The notes under the pieces are model-generated. The model saw only the letters and a list, made by a program, of their open reading frames with translations, searched no databases and was not told the DNA's origin. This document shows positions 25,822 through 33,001 of a stretch of 33,001 nucleotides of DNA, in pieces (position 1 is the first letter of the stretch; each line of letters opens with the position of its first letter). The DNA comes from Pseudomonadota bacterium (lineage in GTDB: Bacteria; Tectomicrobia; Entotheonellia; Entotheonellales; Entotheonellaceae). The position numbers and the translations under genes were made by a program. The DNA lies in assembly GCA_005777235.1 (NCBI GenBank), contig SXND01000044.1:1-33001 (forward strand). Direction: 5' to 3'.

Positions 25822-27600
25822 CTATCCGGCGCTCCACTGCCCCATAATGTCTTCAACGACCCGCCGTGACAGGCTATGATACGTGTCTCGCCCTGTCGCA
25901 TAAATCTCGCGCCCTAGCGACCGGGTGTCGGCGTGTTGACCGAGGGCGCGAAACAGCGGCCGCAGGAACTTCATGCGCCCCACCCGCAGCAGCACGGTAC
26001 GGATGCGCTCGAAGACGGGCGCATAATTCGACCCACCGGCAATGCTCAACCACTCCACCAGGATCTCATAATTGCCCCGTCCCGTGAGCTGCAAATGCTC
26101 ATCCAGCCAGGCCAGCGCAGCGTGGTCAAGCTGGCGCGGCAGCTGTTGTAGAAAGACTAACGTTGCTTGTGCATTCCAGAGCTGCATTTGGGCCGCCGTC
26201 GGACGCTGCCCACTGGGCCACGCCTGCGCCAGGGCCGTGAGTTCCTCCAGTGTGGCCGAGTGGAACACCGGCGCCTGCGGCGGCATGCCCGGCTGGTAGA
26301 GCCACGATTGTACATCCACTTGCACAGACGTGCCCGGCAGTTGCTCCTCCAGAAATGCTAAAAACTCCTCGGTGGTGATGGACTGAAATTGGAAGTGCTG
26401 CATGTAGGTCCGCATAAAGTCATCAAAGCGCGCCCGCCCCACGGCCCGCTCCAGGGCGACCACAAAGCGTGCGCCCTTCTCGTAGGGAATGGACGAAAAG
26501 GCGTCATCAGGATCAATGTCCTGGAGCTGCAAGCGCAACTGTGTCAAGGCCGGTTGCTCACGAAAACGCGCCAGGGAATCATCCAGCGCATGTTGTCCAA
26601 TGGCCCAGGCCAGCACCCCGGCCTCTTCGCCGTGCAGGGCACTGAGAATGCGGCGCTCGGCCCAGGTAGTAAACCCTTCATTGAGCCAAAAATGCTCCAT
26701 GGTGGCATTGGTCACCAGATTCCCAGTCCAGGAATGCGCCAGCTCGTGCGCCACCACATCCACCAGCGAGCGGTCACCAGCCAGCACCGTAGGCGTTAAA
26801 AAGGTCATGCGCGGATTTTCCATGCCACCGTAGGGGAAGGACGGCGGCAGCACCAGCATGTCGTAGCGCTCCCAGACATACGGCCCAAACAGCGACTCGG
26901 CACAGCCAATCATCGCCTCCACCTCCGCAAACTCATAGGCTGCCGCCTCCACCGTTTCCGGCTCGGCCCAGATACGCGCCCGTGGCCCCAGCTCACGCGA
27001 CTCCAGCCGACCCACGGCCAGGGCCAGGAGATACGGCGGGATGGGCTGCGGCATGGCAAAAGCAAAGGTGCGGCTGGTACTTCCCAGCACCTGGCCGCGC
27101 GGCCCGGCGGACATCACCGCCGTGAGCGGCGCCGGCACGGTGACCTCAGCGTCATACGTCACACGCGCCCGTGGGGTATCCTGGATTGGCACAATGCTGC
27201 GGGCGTGAATCGCCTGGCACTGGCTGAACAGGAACGGCGCCTGCTTGCCCTCGGTCTGCGCCGGGTCGAGCCATTGCAGCGCGATGGAGTCGGGTGATGT
27301 CCGGTAGGTAATAGTCACCTCACGGGTCTGCTCCGGCAGTTGCAGCCGCAGGCGCTGTCCCAGGATGGGCTCAGCAGGCTCCAGGCGATACGGCACGTGC
27401 AGCCCACCGGGTGTCTGCACCGCGGCAATCAGCAAACCCTTGGTGTCGAGATCCAGCGGCCCGGCGCACGCCTGCCCGAACATGAGCGTGACCTCACCGA
27501 TGAGCTGGCGGGCCTGAAAATCCACCTGCCAGCGCAGGCGCACGTGCTGCACGCGGGGCTGGGCGGTGTCGAAGTAGGAATGGGGGTCAATTCTGGCCAT
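25822..27600 (-). CDS. M1-family zinc aminopeptidase (leukotriene A4 hydrolase-like)
   Basis: 592 residues from ATG 27600, preceded by AGGAGATCTGTC; the open frame to 27732 lacks this context. An N-terminal beta domain (YFDTAQPRVQHVRLRWQVDF) leads to the substrate motif YGGMENPRMTF (GGMEN near 257) and the zinc site HELAHSWTGNLV followed by LNEGFTTWAERR (His, His and Glu; near 285-308). A conserved Tyr context follows in IPYEKGARFVVALERAVG. The C-terminal helical domain (LDHAALAWLDEHLQLTGRGNYEILVEWLSI) is of the LTA4H type. No signal peptide is seen, so it is probably cytoplasmic peptide turnover. Intact. Confidence 0.93.
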   Translation of the reverse strand: MARIDPHSYFDTAQPRVQHVRLRWQVDFQARQLIGEVTLMFGQACAGPLDLDTKGLLIAAVQTPGGLHVPYRLEPAEPILGQRLRLQLPEQTREVTITYRTSPDSIALQWLDPAQTEGKQAPFLFSQCQAIHARSIVPIQDTPRARVTYDAEVTVPAPLTAVMSAGPRGQVLGSTSRTFAFAMPQPIPPYLLALAVGRLESRELGPRARIWAEPETVEAAAYEFAEVEAMIGCAESLFGPYVWERYDMLVLPPSFPYGGMENPRMTFLTPTVLAGDRSLVDVVAHELAHSWTGNLVTNATMEHFWLNEGFTTWAERRILSALHGEEAGVLAWAIGQHALDDSLARFREQPALTQLRLQLQDIDPDDAFSSIPYEKGARFVVALERAVGRARFDDFMRTYMQHFQFQSITTEEFLAFLEEQLPGTSVQVDVQSWLYQPGMPPQAPVFHSATLEELTALAQAWPSGQRPTAAQMQLWNAQATLVFLQQLPRQLDHAALAWLDEHLQLTGRGNYEILVEWLSIAGGSNYAPVFERIRTVLLRVGRMKFLRPLFRALGQHADTRSLGREIYATGRDTYHSLSRRVVEDIMGQWSAG

Positions 27601-27738
27601 GACAGATCTCCTGTGTGCGAGGTGCATCTGTGTGCATGGTTTACATACCACAGACCGCCCGCTAGGCAATGAGCGTGAGGGGGTGGACCCTGGGAGGGGG
27701 CGAGGATAACCTGGGTGCCGCGCAGGCGTCAACCGGGG

Positions 27739-29220
27739 CTACTTGAGGGGCTTGACCCCGCCCTTGCGTCCCAGACCGAAGGCTATGCGGTAGACGTCGG
27801 GCATCTGGATGCGCCTGTCTGACAAACGTTGGATGACGCCAAGCGCCTCTAAATCCCGCAGGAGTCCTGCCGGTCCTTCCTCTATATGCTGTGGCGGTAG
27901 CTTCACCGTCGTATCCTTCAGGTTGCCGACATGGCGTTGTAAGCCTTCAATGGTCTTGGCGCTGTGCCATAATTGGAGGATGTCCGCGTCGCTACACGGC
28001 ACGGTCACCTGGCCACGCAGCGGGGCCATCAGGATCCCAACCCAGGGATAGTCTTCTACGGTCAGCTCATCCACACGGATGCGCGAGGCATTCTGTACGC
28101 CTGTCTGGATGGATTTATAGTCGATGGCATATTCCCATTGCTCCGGCGGTTCTGTGGCGGCAGCATGCCACAGCGCCGCACAGAAACTGCGTGGGCTGAC
28201 CTGATCACGCCCGTCCAGTAAATGATTGGGGAGCCAGGTATACGGAAAACCCCGCTTATGTCCACTTGGACCGCTGGCCATCGTAGGGCCAGCGATCGCA
28301 TGAAACACGCGTTTCTGCGTCTCTTCGTCAGTGCGCAACGCTTGGGGCACGACCCAGGCCGTACTGACACTGTCCTGGCGCCACTCCAGCTGAAAAGCGC
28401 TGCGACAGTGCTCACGGAACATCTCACCCGTTGTCGGCGCATTGCCCAAGCACTGAAACACGAGCGCGTAGAGATCCGCGCGCTGCCACACCAACGAGAC
28501 TTTGCGGGCCAGCAGCTTGGAGGCATCGGGAAAGGCACAGATTTCTCGGTCTTCCAGCATATCTGGACGTACAAACAGCTTGGCCCGAATGCTACTGAAA
28601 GATCGTAGATCCAGCGCCACCTGCAATAGAGCACGGGCCAGCGGACGGATGCCCTGCCAATCATCAGCGAGACGATCGAGCGCATCGAACAAGATCAGGC
28701 GTCTTCTCCCAGCCTCGGCCAATGCCTTGTCTGTTTGATAGAATATGCTCTCGTAGTCTTCTGGATGCTGTTGCACCCACACAACCTTGTCCCTCCAGGT
28801 TCCCGTGTCGGGAAAAGGCTTGGGGCACTGCACATGCACAGCCATAACTGCCTGCCAAATGTGGCGCGGTTCACACGATTCGGTCAATTGCCGCAGCGCA
28901 TCTTTCCCAGGAGCAAGCTCCGGCGCTAAGCCCACGCCGAAACCCTGTGAGGTCTCGACGTTCGTACCGAGTCTGGCCTCGGGGAATGCCGAGGCCACAA
29001 AGCGGCGGTGCTGAGCAGAGTGTAGCGCCGCCCACCAGAAGCTCTTGCCGGCGCCCCGTATCCCTTCCACCAGTATGTTCTCAGGGTCAAGTGCCCGCGC
29101 ATGACTTGGGGGCACATACGTGAAGGCCGCTGCCGCCGATGGGGAGGATGAGGCTTGGTCGTTCTCCGGCAAGCCGTCACGTAATGCTTGTCGTATGGCC
29201 TTCGGAAAAGCTTGACTCAT
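27739..29220 (-). CDS. AAA/STAND-like ATPase with C-terminal winged helix, third gene of the HEPN-KGGVGR operon
   Basis: 493 residues. Walker A is GIRGAGKS (53-60) after ILVE, and Walker B is RLILFDALDRL (174-184), in which Asp is followed by Ala and not Glu, then LD. FVRPDML and the run RKVSLVWQRADLYALVFQ fit an AAA or STAND-type module. The C-terminus (IEEGPAGLLRDLEALGVIQR, then SDRRIQMPDVYRIAFGLG) looks like a winged helix. It begins at the ATG that overlaps the stop of the KGGVGR gene (ATGA), so the two are translationally coupled. The length of the middle part (about 250-400) has no recognised domain. In known systems such ATPases act as sensors or effectors whose state is gated by NTP binding. 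No function has been shown for this one, as far as I know. Confidence 0.78.
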   Translation of the reverse strand: MSQAFPKAIRQALRDGLPENDQASSSPSAAAAFTYVPPSHARALDPENILVEGIRGAGKSFWWAALHSAQHRRFVASAFPEARLGTNVETSQGFGVGLAPELAPGKDALRQLTESCEPRHIWQAVMAVHVQCPKPFPDTGTWRDKVVWVQQHPEDYESIFYQTDKALAEAGRRRLILFDALDRLADDWQGIRPLARALLQVALDLRSFSSIRAKLFVRPDMLEDREICAFPDASKLLARKVSLVWQRADLYALVFQCLGNAPTTGEMFREHCRSAFQLEWRQDSVSTAWVVPQALRTDEETQKRVFHAIAGPTMASGPSGHKRGFPYTWLPNHLLDGRDQVSPRSFCAALWHAAATEPPEQWEYAIDYKSIQTGVQNASRIRVDELTVEDYPWVGILMAPLRGQVTVPCSDADILQLWHSAKTIEGLQRHVGNLKDTTVKLPPQHIEEGPAGLLRDLEALGVIQRLSDRRIQMPDVYRIAFGLGRKGGVKPLK

Positions 29221-30530
29221 GCTCCATCTCCATCGATAAGCCGTCGTGCACCATCAAGAAAATCGCCGAAAGTTGCGGCAATATCAGCCTCGGTGAGAAT
29301 GTGTTGCGGCAGCAACAAGGGATCGAACTCCTGAAACCGGTTATTCCACTTGATACGTAAAGGATAGTGTGGAGCTGAGGTATCATGCACATCAAAGTTG
29401 AACACATCAGGAACTGGGTCTGTTCCAGGTTCGATTTGTTCATAAATCGTCTCAGAAAAAAGGGTGTACGCATGATGCAGGAACCGACTCGCTCGCACCG
29501 CCTGCTCGCTTTCGGGAAATAAGGCTTCGACCATCACGAGCTTCTCTCTGATGGCCCGTAGCACCGAGGGATGCGATTGCCAGTGGGAAAAGAGCAGGCG
29601 GTAACCCTGCCAGGTTTGCGCGGTATCGGCAGCAAACAGGAACGCAGACGTCGCCAGGCTGACGATGCTCACGGCGGCCAGGTCATGCAGACCAGCACGG
29701 CTGTCAATGAGGACGACATCTGGCTTCTCTTGTGCTTCCAATGTGCGTACGAGGCGCTGGACCCGTGGCGCAAACCGCTCCACATGGCCGTTCTGCGCCA
29801 CGTCGGTATAGATGCGGGACAGTTTTGCTAAATAAAATTTTTCCTCAATCCCTGCAGCCGCAGCGACTCGAATGTCGCCCTGCGTGTGCTCAGCCAGCGG
29901 GCTCGCAGAAATCATGCGTTCGAGCACTGCCTCACCTTGGCCAACGGCATCTTCAATAAACCAATCGACCATGCCATGCTCCGCGAGGCGCTCAGGAGGC
30001 AGCAGAAGGCCTGACAACCCTGGAGATTCCAGGTCAAAATCTACCAGAAGAATGTTCTTGCCGGAACGCGCTAAGGTATAAGCCAGCATCGCGAGTGCCG
30101 TCGAGCGCCCCACTCCCCCTTTGAGCCCATAGAACACCAGGCGAGGAGGACTGGGCTGCACGCTCGGGCTCTCACCGGGGCGTAACCAGTCTTGCCCAAT
30201 GATCTGACGGTCCAGAAGCTGCAGAGGTGTCTCTGCATCCGCTGCAGAGACTTCGGCAATATCGGGGTCGTCGAAGAGGGCTTCCGGGTTGAATAAGTCA
30301 TCATGAAACAGGAGACCGCCATTGAAGACGCCGAGCTTGGTGAATGCCTGCGTAAGAGATGCAATCATGTCGGGTGGATATTGGGCCCGCAATGTGTTGA
30401 TGGCAAGTCGGATACGTCCATGAATATCTCGTACCAGTAGCATACGGATACCGGAAGGGAAGGGTAGAGCATTGACCGTCTGGCATGCCAGCTTCAGGGC
30501 ATCGTTAAAAAAAATGTGCTGACCATTCAT
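29217..30530 (-). CDS. KGGVGR-motif ParA/MinD-like ATPase
   Basis: 437 residues from the ATG at 30530, which overlaps the stop of the HEPN-like gene by one base (TGATG). The N-terminal 125 residues (MNGQHIFFNDALKLACQTVN ... FTKLGVFNGGLLFHDDLF) form a separate region with no known family. The ATPase part has KGGVGRST (137-144), LVDFDLESPGLSG (162-174) and VVLIDSRAGLHD (272-283), in the order of ParA/MinD deviant Walker A, switch I and Walker B. The usual KGGVGKT has Arg for the second Lys, the mark of the KGGVGR variant family. The C-terminal part ends YPLRIKWNNRFQEFDPL. MinD-type proteins dimerise on ATP and act as switches. Here the output is probably passed to the HEPN or AAA partner, which is inference. 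Confidence 0.85.
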   Translation of the reverse strand: MNGQHIFFNDALKLACQTVNALPFPSGIRMLLVRDIHGRIRLAINTLRAQYPPDMIASLTQAFTKLGVFNGGLLFHDDLFNPEALFDDPDIAEVSAADAETPLQLLDRQIIGQDWLRPGESPSVQPSPPRLVFYGLKGGVGRSTALAMLAYTLARSGKNILLVDFDLESPGLSGLLLPPERLAEHGMVDWFIEDAVGQGEAVLERMISASPLAEHTQGDIRVAAAAGIEEKFYLAKLSRIYTDVAQNGHVERFAPRVQRLVRTLEAQEKPDVVLIDSRAGLHDLAAVSIVSLATSAFLFAADTAQTWQGYRLLFSHWQSHPSVLRAIREKLVMVEALFPESEQAVRASRFLHHAYTLFSETIYEQIEPGTDPVPDVFNFDVHDTSAPHYPLRIKWNNRFQEFDPLLLPQHILTEADIAATFGDFLDGARRLIDGDGA

Positions 30531-30970
30531 CACATCACCCCATCCAGTTTCGCCTGATCAAGCATCTGCATGACTTGTGTCGCTGCACTGCGCCACTTGG
30601 CCGTTGAGGAGGGGAGCGCACCGTCATCATAGTATCTGTGGTCGGTACTCCAATCAGAGAAATCTGCTATATGTGACACGTGTGCGAAATATTTCGCCCC
30701 TGGTCTGCCTTGAATAAATGTTTGAATCTGTGTGACTTGATTGGCAAACCGGTTGGCATGTTGCCTGAATGGATTTCCCCACGGTATGTCACCACCAGCC
30801 TCCACTGCAAGACCGCTGGCGACTAAGAGCGCTTTTATACCACACTCCGCCACAAAACCATACAAATGCCCAGCATTCGCCTCCCTCGTATTCCCCAATA
30901 GCAGTTCGGCATCGTGGAAATGACGTCGCGCGGCGCGATGAAAATTGATCGGCGGTACCGTGCTTGCCAT
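30530..30970 (-). CDS. HEPN-like small protein, first gene of the triad
   Basis: 146 residues from ATG 30970 with AGGGA upstream; a longer frame to 31009 lacks such a site. FHRAARRHFHDAELLL (10-25) and NAGHLYGFVAECGIKALLVASG (32-53) are the two helices typical of HEPN-type four-helix bundles in biological-conflict loci. The middle contains QITFIQG-type helix and FSDWSTDHRYYDDG (104-117), and the end is AATQVMQMLDQAKLDGVM. I do not see a clean R-x4-6-H RNase motif in the expected C-terminal helix, so it may be an RNase of divergent type, a nucleotidyltransferase-partner type, or a scaffold. First gene after the promoter and tightly coupled to the KGGVGR gene. Confidence 0.72.
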   Translation of the reverse strand: MASTVPPINFHRAARRHFHDAELLLGNTREANAGHLYGFVAECGIKALLVASGLAVEAGGDIPWGNPFRQHANRFANQVTQIQTFIQGRPGAKYFAHVSHIADFSDWSTDHRYYDDGALPSSTAKWRSAATQVMQMLDQAKLDGVM

Positions 30971-31012
30971 CTGGACAGTCCCTATGTAAAGTTTTTCGTC
31001 TCTCAGCACCGT

Positions 31013-31041
31013 ACTGTATCTCGCCCGGCCATATGTGTCCA
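31013..31041 (-). promoter_or_regulatory. Promoter of the HEPN-KGGVGR-AAA operon
   Basis: On the minus strand TGGACA (31041-31036, five of six to TTGACA) and TACAGT (31018-31013, four of six to TATAAT) are separated by exactly 17 bases. A start a few bases downstream would give a leader of about 35 bases to the ATG at 30970. It is the best sigma-70-type promoter seen in the window. Confidence 0.6.
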
Positions 31042-31155
31042 GTCTACCCTGCTTCGCTCTCTAGCGGCCCCGCGTCATCTGCCTCTTGGGGGATATGTTC
31101 TGCTCTCGTCGTCCGCGATACTCAACCCATGCCCATGTAGCGCAAGGAACCGGCC

Positions 31156-31266
31156 ATGCTGCCTAGTCCGCAGTGGAGCTTTCCGCCTTTTCGTCTCGCC
31201 CCCGACAACGCCTGCCTGTGGCGTGATGCCGAGCGCCTAGGGCTGCGCCCGAAAACGCTGGGTGTC
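31156..31266 (+). pseudogene. Fragment of an OmpR-type winged-helix regulator
   Basis: The plus frame reads MLPSPQWSFPPFRLAPDNAC, then LWRDAERLGLRPKTLGVLLHLVRH, the first part of a Trans_reg_C/OmpR winged helix as found in large ATPase-type or cyclase-type regulators. After this (about 31270) the frame runs into unrelated residues and stops at 31380. Only the first 35-40 residues remain. There is no effector domain. Confidence 0.45.
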
Positions 31267-31475
31267 TTACTGCATCTCGTGCGCCATGGGATTTTCGTAT
31301 GTCGGGTTTATAGGGGCATCGAACGCCTATCGGTTGTTGTCTCTCCGGCAGGTAGCAAAGCCTCACGGCAACACAGGTAAGCGCCCAAGTGGTGTGCCCT
31401 CCCGTCCATGGTGGAGGTGAGGACAGAGTCAAGGCAGGAACGCCTAACAGCAGCGAGCGGCTGAGAACCTCTCCG

Positions 31476-31503
31476 GTAGGGGTGACCGGCCGGTCGCCCC
31501 TAC
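31476..31503. repeat. 28-base palindrome, REP-like
   Basis: GTAGGGG-T-GACCGG and CCGGTC-G-CCCCTAC fold into a stem with one T/G mismatch and no loop to speak of. Such short GC-rich palindromes with GTAGGGG/CCCCTAC arms are typical of dispersed intergenic repeats. It stands 40 bases after the end of the response-regulator gene, so it may also end its transcript. Confidence 0.6.
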
Positions 31504-31543
31504 GAAGCAGATGGGGCTGTAGATGGCCTACGGGCATAGGCTC

Positions 31544-32044
31544 TTAAGGCAAGGCGTCAGGCGGTAAGTCTAGCGCTTGCAAACGCTGTTGCTGCTCTGG
31601 CAGTAACCCTTCTGCCTGCCGGGCCGCCTGGGCATAGGTCACTGCCTCGCGCACCCAGGGCAGAAAGACCTCACGGCCAAAGGCTTCGGCGGTCGCAAAA
31701 TGGGCCTTGTCGACTAAGTGACGAATCTCCGCCCGTCCAATCAGCACATCTTGGACGGCGGGAATGTTACCAGAGACGACGATTGTATGCATATCTCGAT
31801 CACGCAGTGTGGTTAACAGTTGCAAGCCGGCATACTCCTGCTCCAGGGCCGAACTCTGTAACTTTAAGTCAACAATGGCCAGGATGGGACGCGACACGCT
31901 GCTGTCAATCTGATGACAGGCAGCCTGCGCGTCAAACGCCTGCACCACCTGAAACCCAGCGCTGCGGCAGAGATCCGTGAGCATCGTTTGCCAGGAGAGA
32001 TCATCTTCCACCACAAGAATGGTCTGAGTGTCCGAGGATGTCAT
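31544..32044 (-). CDS. Response regulator receiver-domain protein
   Basis: 166 residues; ATG 32044 has AGGAGACACCC upstream. The receiver domain has the acidic pair in ILVVEDDLSWQ (residues 10-20), the phosphoacceptor Asp at about 59 in ILAIVDLKL, a Ser/Thr switch (TIVVSG) and Lys in HLVDKAHF (about 114). The C-terminal 45 residues are helical (REAVTYAQAARQAEGLLPEQ) with no DNA-binding domain, so it may act by protein contact. The hybrid kinase gene lies 26 bases upstream on the same strand and is probably its kinase partner. Confidence 0.85.
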   Translation of the reverse strand: MTSSDTQTILVVEDDLSWQTMLTDLCRSAGFQVVQAFDAQAACHQIDSSVSRPILAIVDLKLQSSALEQEYAGLQLLTTLRDRDMHTIVVSGNIPAVQDVLIGRAEIRHLVDKAHFATAEAFGREVFLPWVREAVTYAQAARQAEGLLPEQQQRLQALDLPPDALP

Positions 32045-32069
32045 GGGTGTCTCCTATACGCCGGCTGGC

Positions 32070-32863
32070 TTATGCTGAGGCTGGCTCGTATGCCCTACCA
32101 TGATTGACAAGAACCAGGAGTGTTTCCTCCATCCTGTCGTCCATTTTGTCGAGGATATCAACCTGGTCCCAACCAGTAAAACGCGTGCGGGCTTGCTCCA
32201 AGGCTGTCTCAAAGCCGCTGAGGACCAAGACTGGCCCAGCAAGGCCACGATCACGAATGTACTGCACCAGCTTGAGCCCATCGGCATTGCGGATGTCGTA
32301 TTCGACCAGACACACATCAATGATAAAAGCGGCAAAGGTGTGCTGCTCTAGCAGGCGTAGTGCTTCTGCGTAGCTGCGGGCCATGACGACCTCACAGCCA
32401 TGCTCAGTCAGTGGCAGCGCTAAGCGCCCCTGCCAGTTCACCTGATCCTCGACTAGGAGGATTTTTATCGAAGTGAGCAAGCAAGAATTTTCCTCAACTT
32501 TTTGAGGCTCGACGATGGGCGCGATGGTGCTCTGGGAATTACTATGTGCCTCGAACGCCTGTGGCAGAGAAATCGTCAAAGTCGTTCCGGCAGAAGACGT
32601 CGCCGTGATGGCAATGTCACCGCCGACACTTTGCAAGTAGAGCCGCGACAGCCAGAGGCTAAAACCTAGACGGCTCGTATCTGTCTTCGTGGTAAAGAAC
32701 GGGGTGGTGAACAGATGCGGCTGATGTTCTGGGGCTATGCCAGGCCCGGTATCCTTAATATGCAGCCGTATGACCTTGGCGTTGAAATCACCGCTAATAT
32801 GCAGAGTCCCCCCGTCAGACATGGCATCAAAGGCATTCTGCAGCACCCCTTCTACCACTTCAC
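32070..32863 (-). pseudogene. Hybrid histidine kinase C-terminal part (HATPase plus receiver), cut by an IS630 element
   Basis: The frame continues from the element end and reads EVVEGVLQNAFDAM, the N box of the HATPase domain. DTGPGI (G1) and TTKTDTSRLGFSLWLSR (the F and G2 area) follow, and GGDIAITATSSAGTTLTISLP closes the domain. About 45 residues of linker lead to a receiver domain: KILLVEDQVNWQG, phospho-acceptor Asp in AAFIIDVCLVEYD, Lys in DILDKMDD. The sensor part, the His-containing dimerisation domain and the true start are absent: upstream there is a TA dinucleotide at 32864-32865 and the IS630 end. GTG 32858 could serve as a start but would give a kinase without phospho-His. The IS insertion most likely inactivated it. 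Confidence 0.8.
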
Positions 32864-32865
32864 TA

Positions 32866-32890
32866 GAGCATTTTCATAATTTACGCACTG
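32866..32890. repeat. IS630-type terminal sequence, copy 2
   Basis: Identical over 25 bases to 16195-16219 and in the same orientation; sequence diverges right after. Marks the insertion point into the hybrid kinase. Confidence 0.85.
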
Positions 32891-33001
32891 CATATCCGGC
32901 TTTATAGAAGAAGTTGTTGCAATGGGATGGGGTGACCGCATCATAGATCTTACCAATGGCGCTCCAGAGGGCTTCGACGGTGCGTTCGGCGAGAGTGCGC
33001 A
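32866..33001 (-). mobile_element. IS630-family element, right part only (window edge)
   Basis: The minus strand reads RTLAERTVEALWSAIGKIYD and then AVTPSHCNNFFYKAGYAVRKL ending in TGA, the C-terminus of IS630/Tc1-type transposases (C-terminal helix with NNFFYKAGY). The stop codon lies inside the terminal 25 bases. The element starts directly after TA (32864-32865), as expected for its TA target. The other end and the catalytic DDE part lie beyond 33001. Confidence 0.85.

Larger units (their letters stand above)
31010..31543. other. Intergenic stretch between HEPN operon and response-regulator gene
   Basis: Holds the operon promoter at one end, the winged-helix remnant (31156-31266) and the palindrome at 31476-31503. 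No complete gene was found. The remainder, about 31380-31470, shows no recognisable gene or RNA. Confidence 0.5.

Noticed and set aside
1-33001. tRNA, rRNA, riboswitch or CRISPR array
   Set aside because: No regularly spaced repeats, cloverleaf or known riboswitch core was recognised on either strand by eye; a covariance-model scan would be needed to exclude small RNAs.

Overview
The window looks like a chromosomal segment of a GC-rich Gram-negative bacterium with a large genome full of insertion sequences. The Gram-negative reading rests on an outer-membrane beta-barrel protein, lipoproteins and murD. The mix of genes (long-form dihydropteroate synthase, tandem carboxymuconolactone-decarboxylase-like protein, M1 peptidase, KGGVGR ATPase, DUF6502/DUF5666 pair) would fit Tectomicrobia/Entotheonella-like or delta-proteobacterial relatives. 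No rRNA or other strong marker is present, so the phylum is inference.

Layout. 1-1021: minus-strand end of a secreted transglutaminase-like protein, frameshifted. 1300-2890: a secreted-protein gene cut by an IS4-family element whose transposase carries two internal stops. 3239-7839: housekeeping block on the minus strand (folP, murD, glnS, small ORF). 7940-9199: divergent geranylgeranyl-reductase-like gene with one internal stop. 9308-15266: cell-envelope block on the minus strand: beta-barrel protein (one internal stop), a large PKD-repeat protein with a haem-type CxxCH motif and a C-terminal sorting signal, and an ankyrin-caspase lipoprotein. 15387-16775: a TerB-like gene followed by a scar of nested mobile DNA (IS110 fragment, solo IS630-type end, enolase-superfamily fragment). 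16996-18126: secreted protein of unknown function. 18285-20629: DUF6502 putative regulator and DUF5666 lipoprotein behind three copies of one palindrome. 20851-25628: catabolic-looking minus-strand cluster (tandem CMD protein, thiolase, molybdopterin dehydrogenase subunit, MoaD/ThiS-like protein). 25822-27600: M1 aminopeptidase. 27739-31041: three overlapping genes (HEPN-like protein, KGGVGR-type ParA-like ATPase, AAA/STAND-like ATPase) with a recognisable promoter. 31544-33001: response regulator and hybrid histidine kinase, the kinase cut off at its N-terminal side by an IS630-family element that runs out of the window.

The best candidate for a poorly described system is the HEPN/KGGVGR/AAA triad: the genes are translationally coupled, share a promoter, and the ParA-like member has Arg in place of the usual Walker A Lys. 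The second is the DUF6502-DUF5666 operon with its repeated TTGGGA-N6-TCCCAA operator. A third pattern is the number of single-base lesions (one frameshift and four in-frame stops) in otherwise well preserved genes, which means either active gene decay or base-level assembly error.
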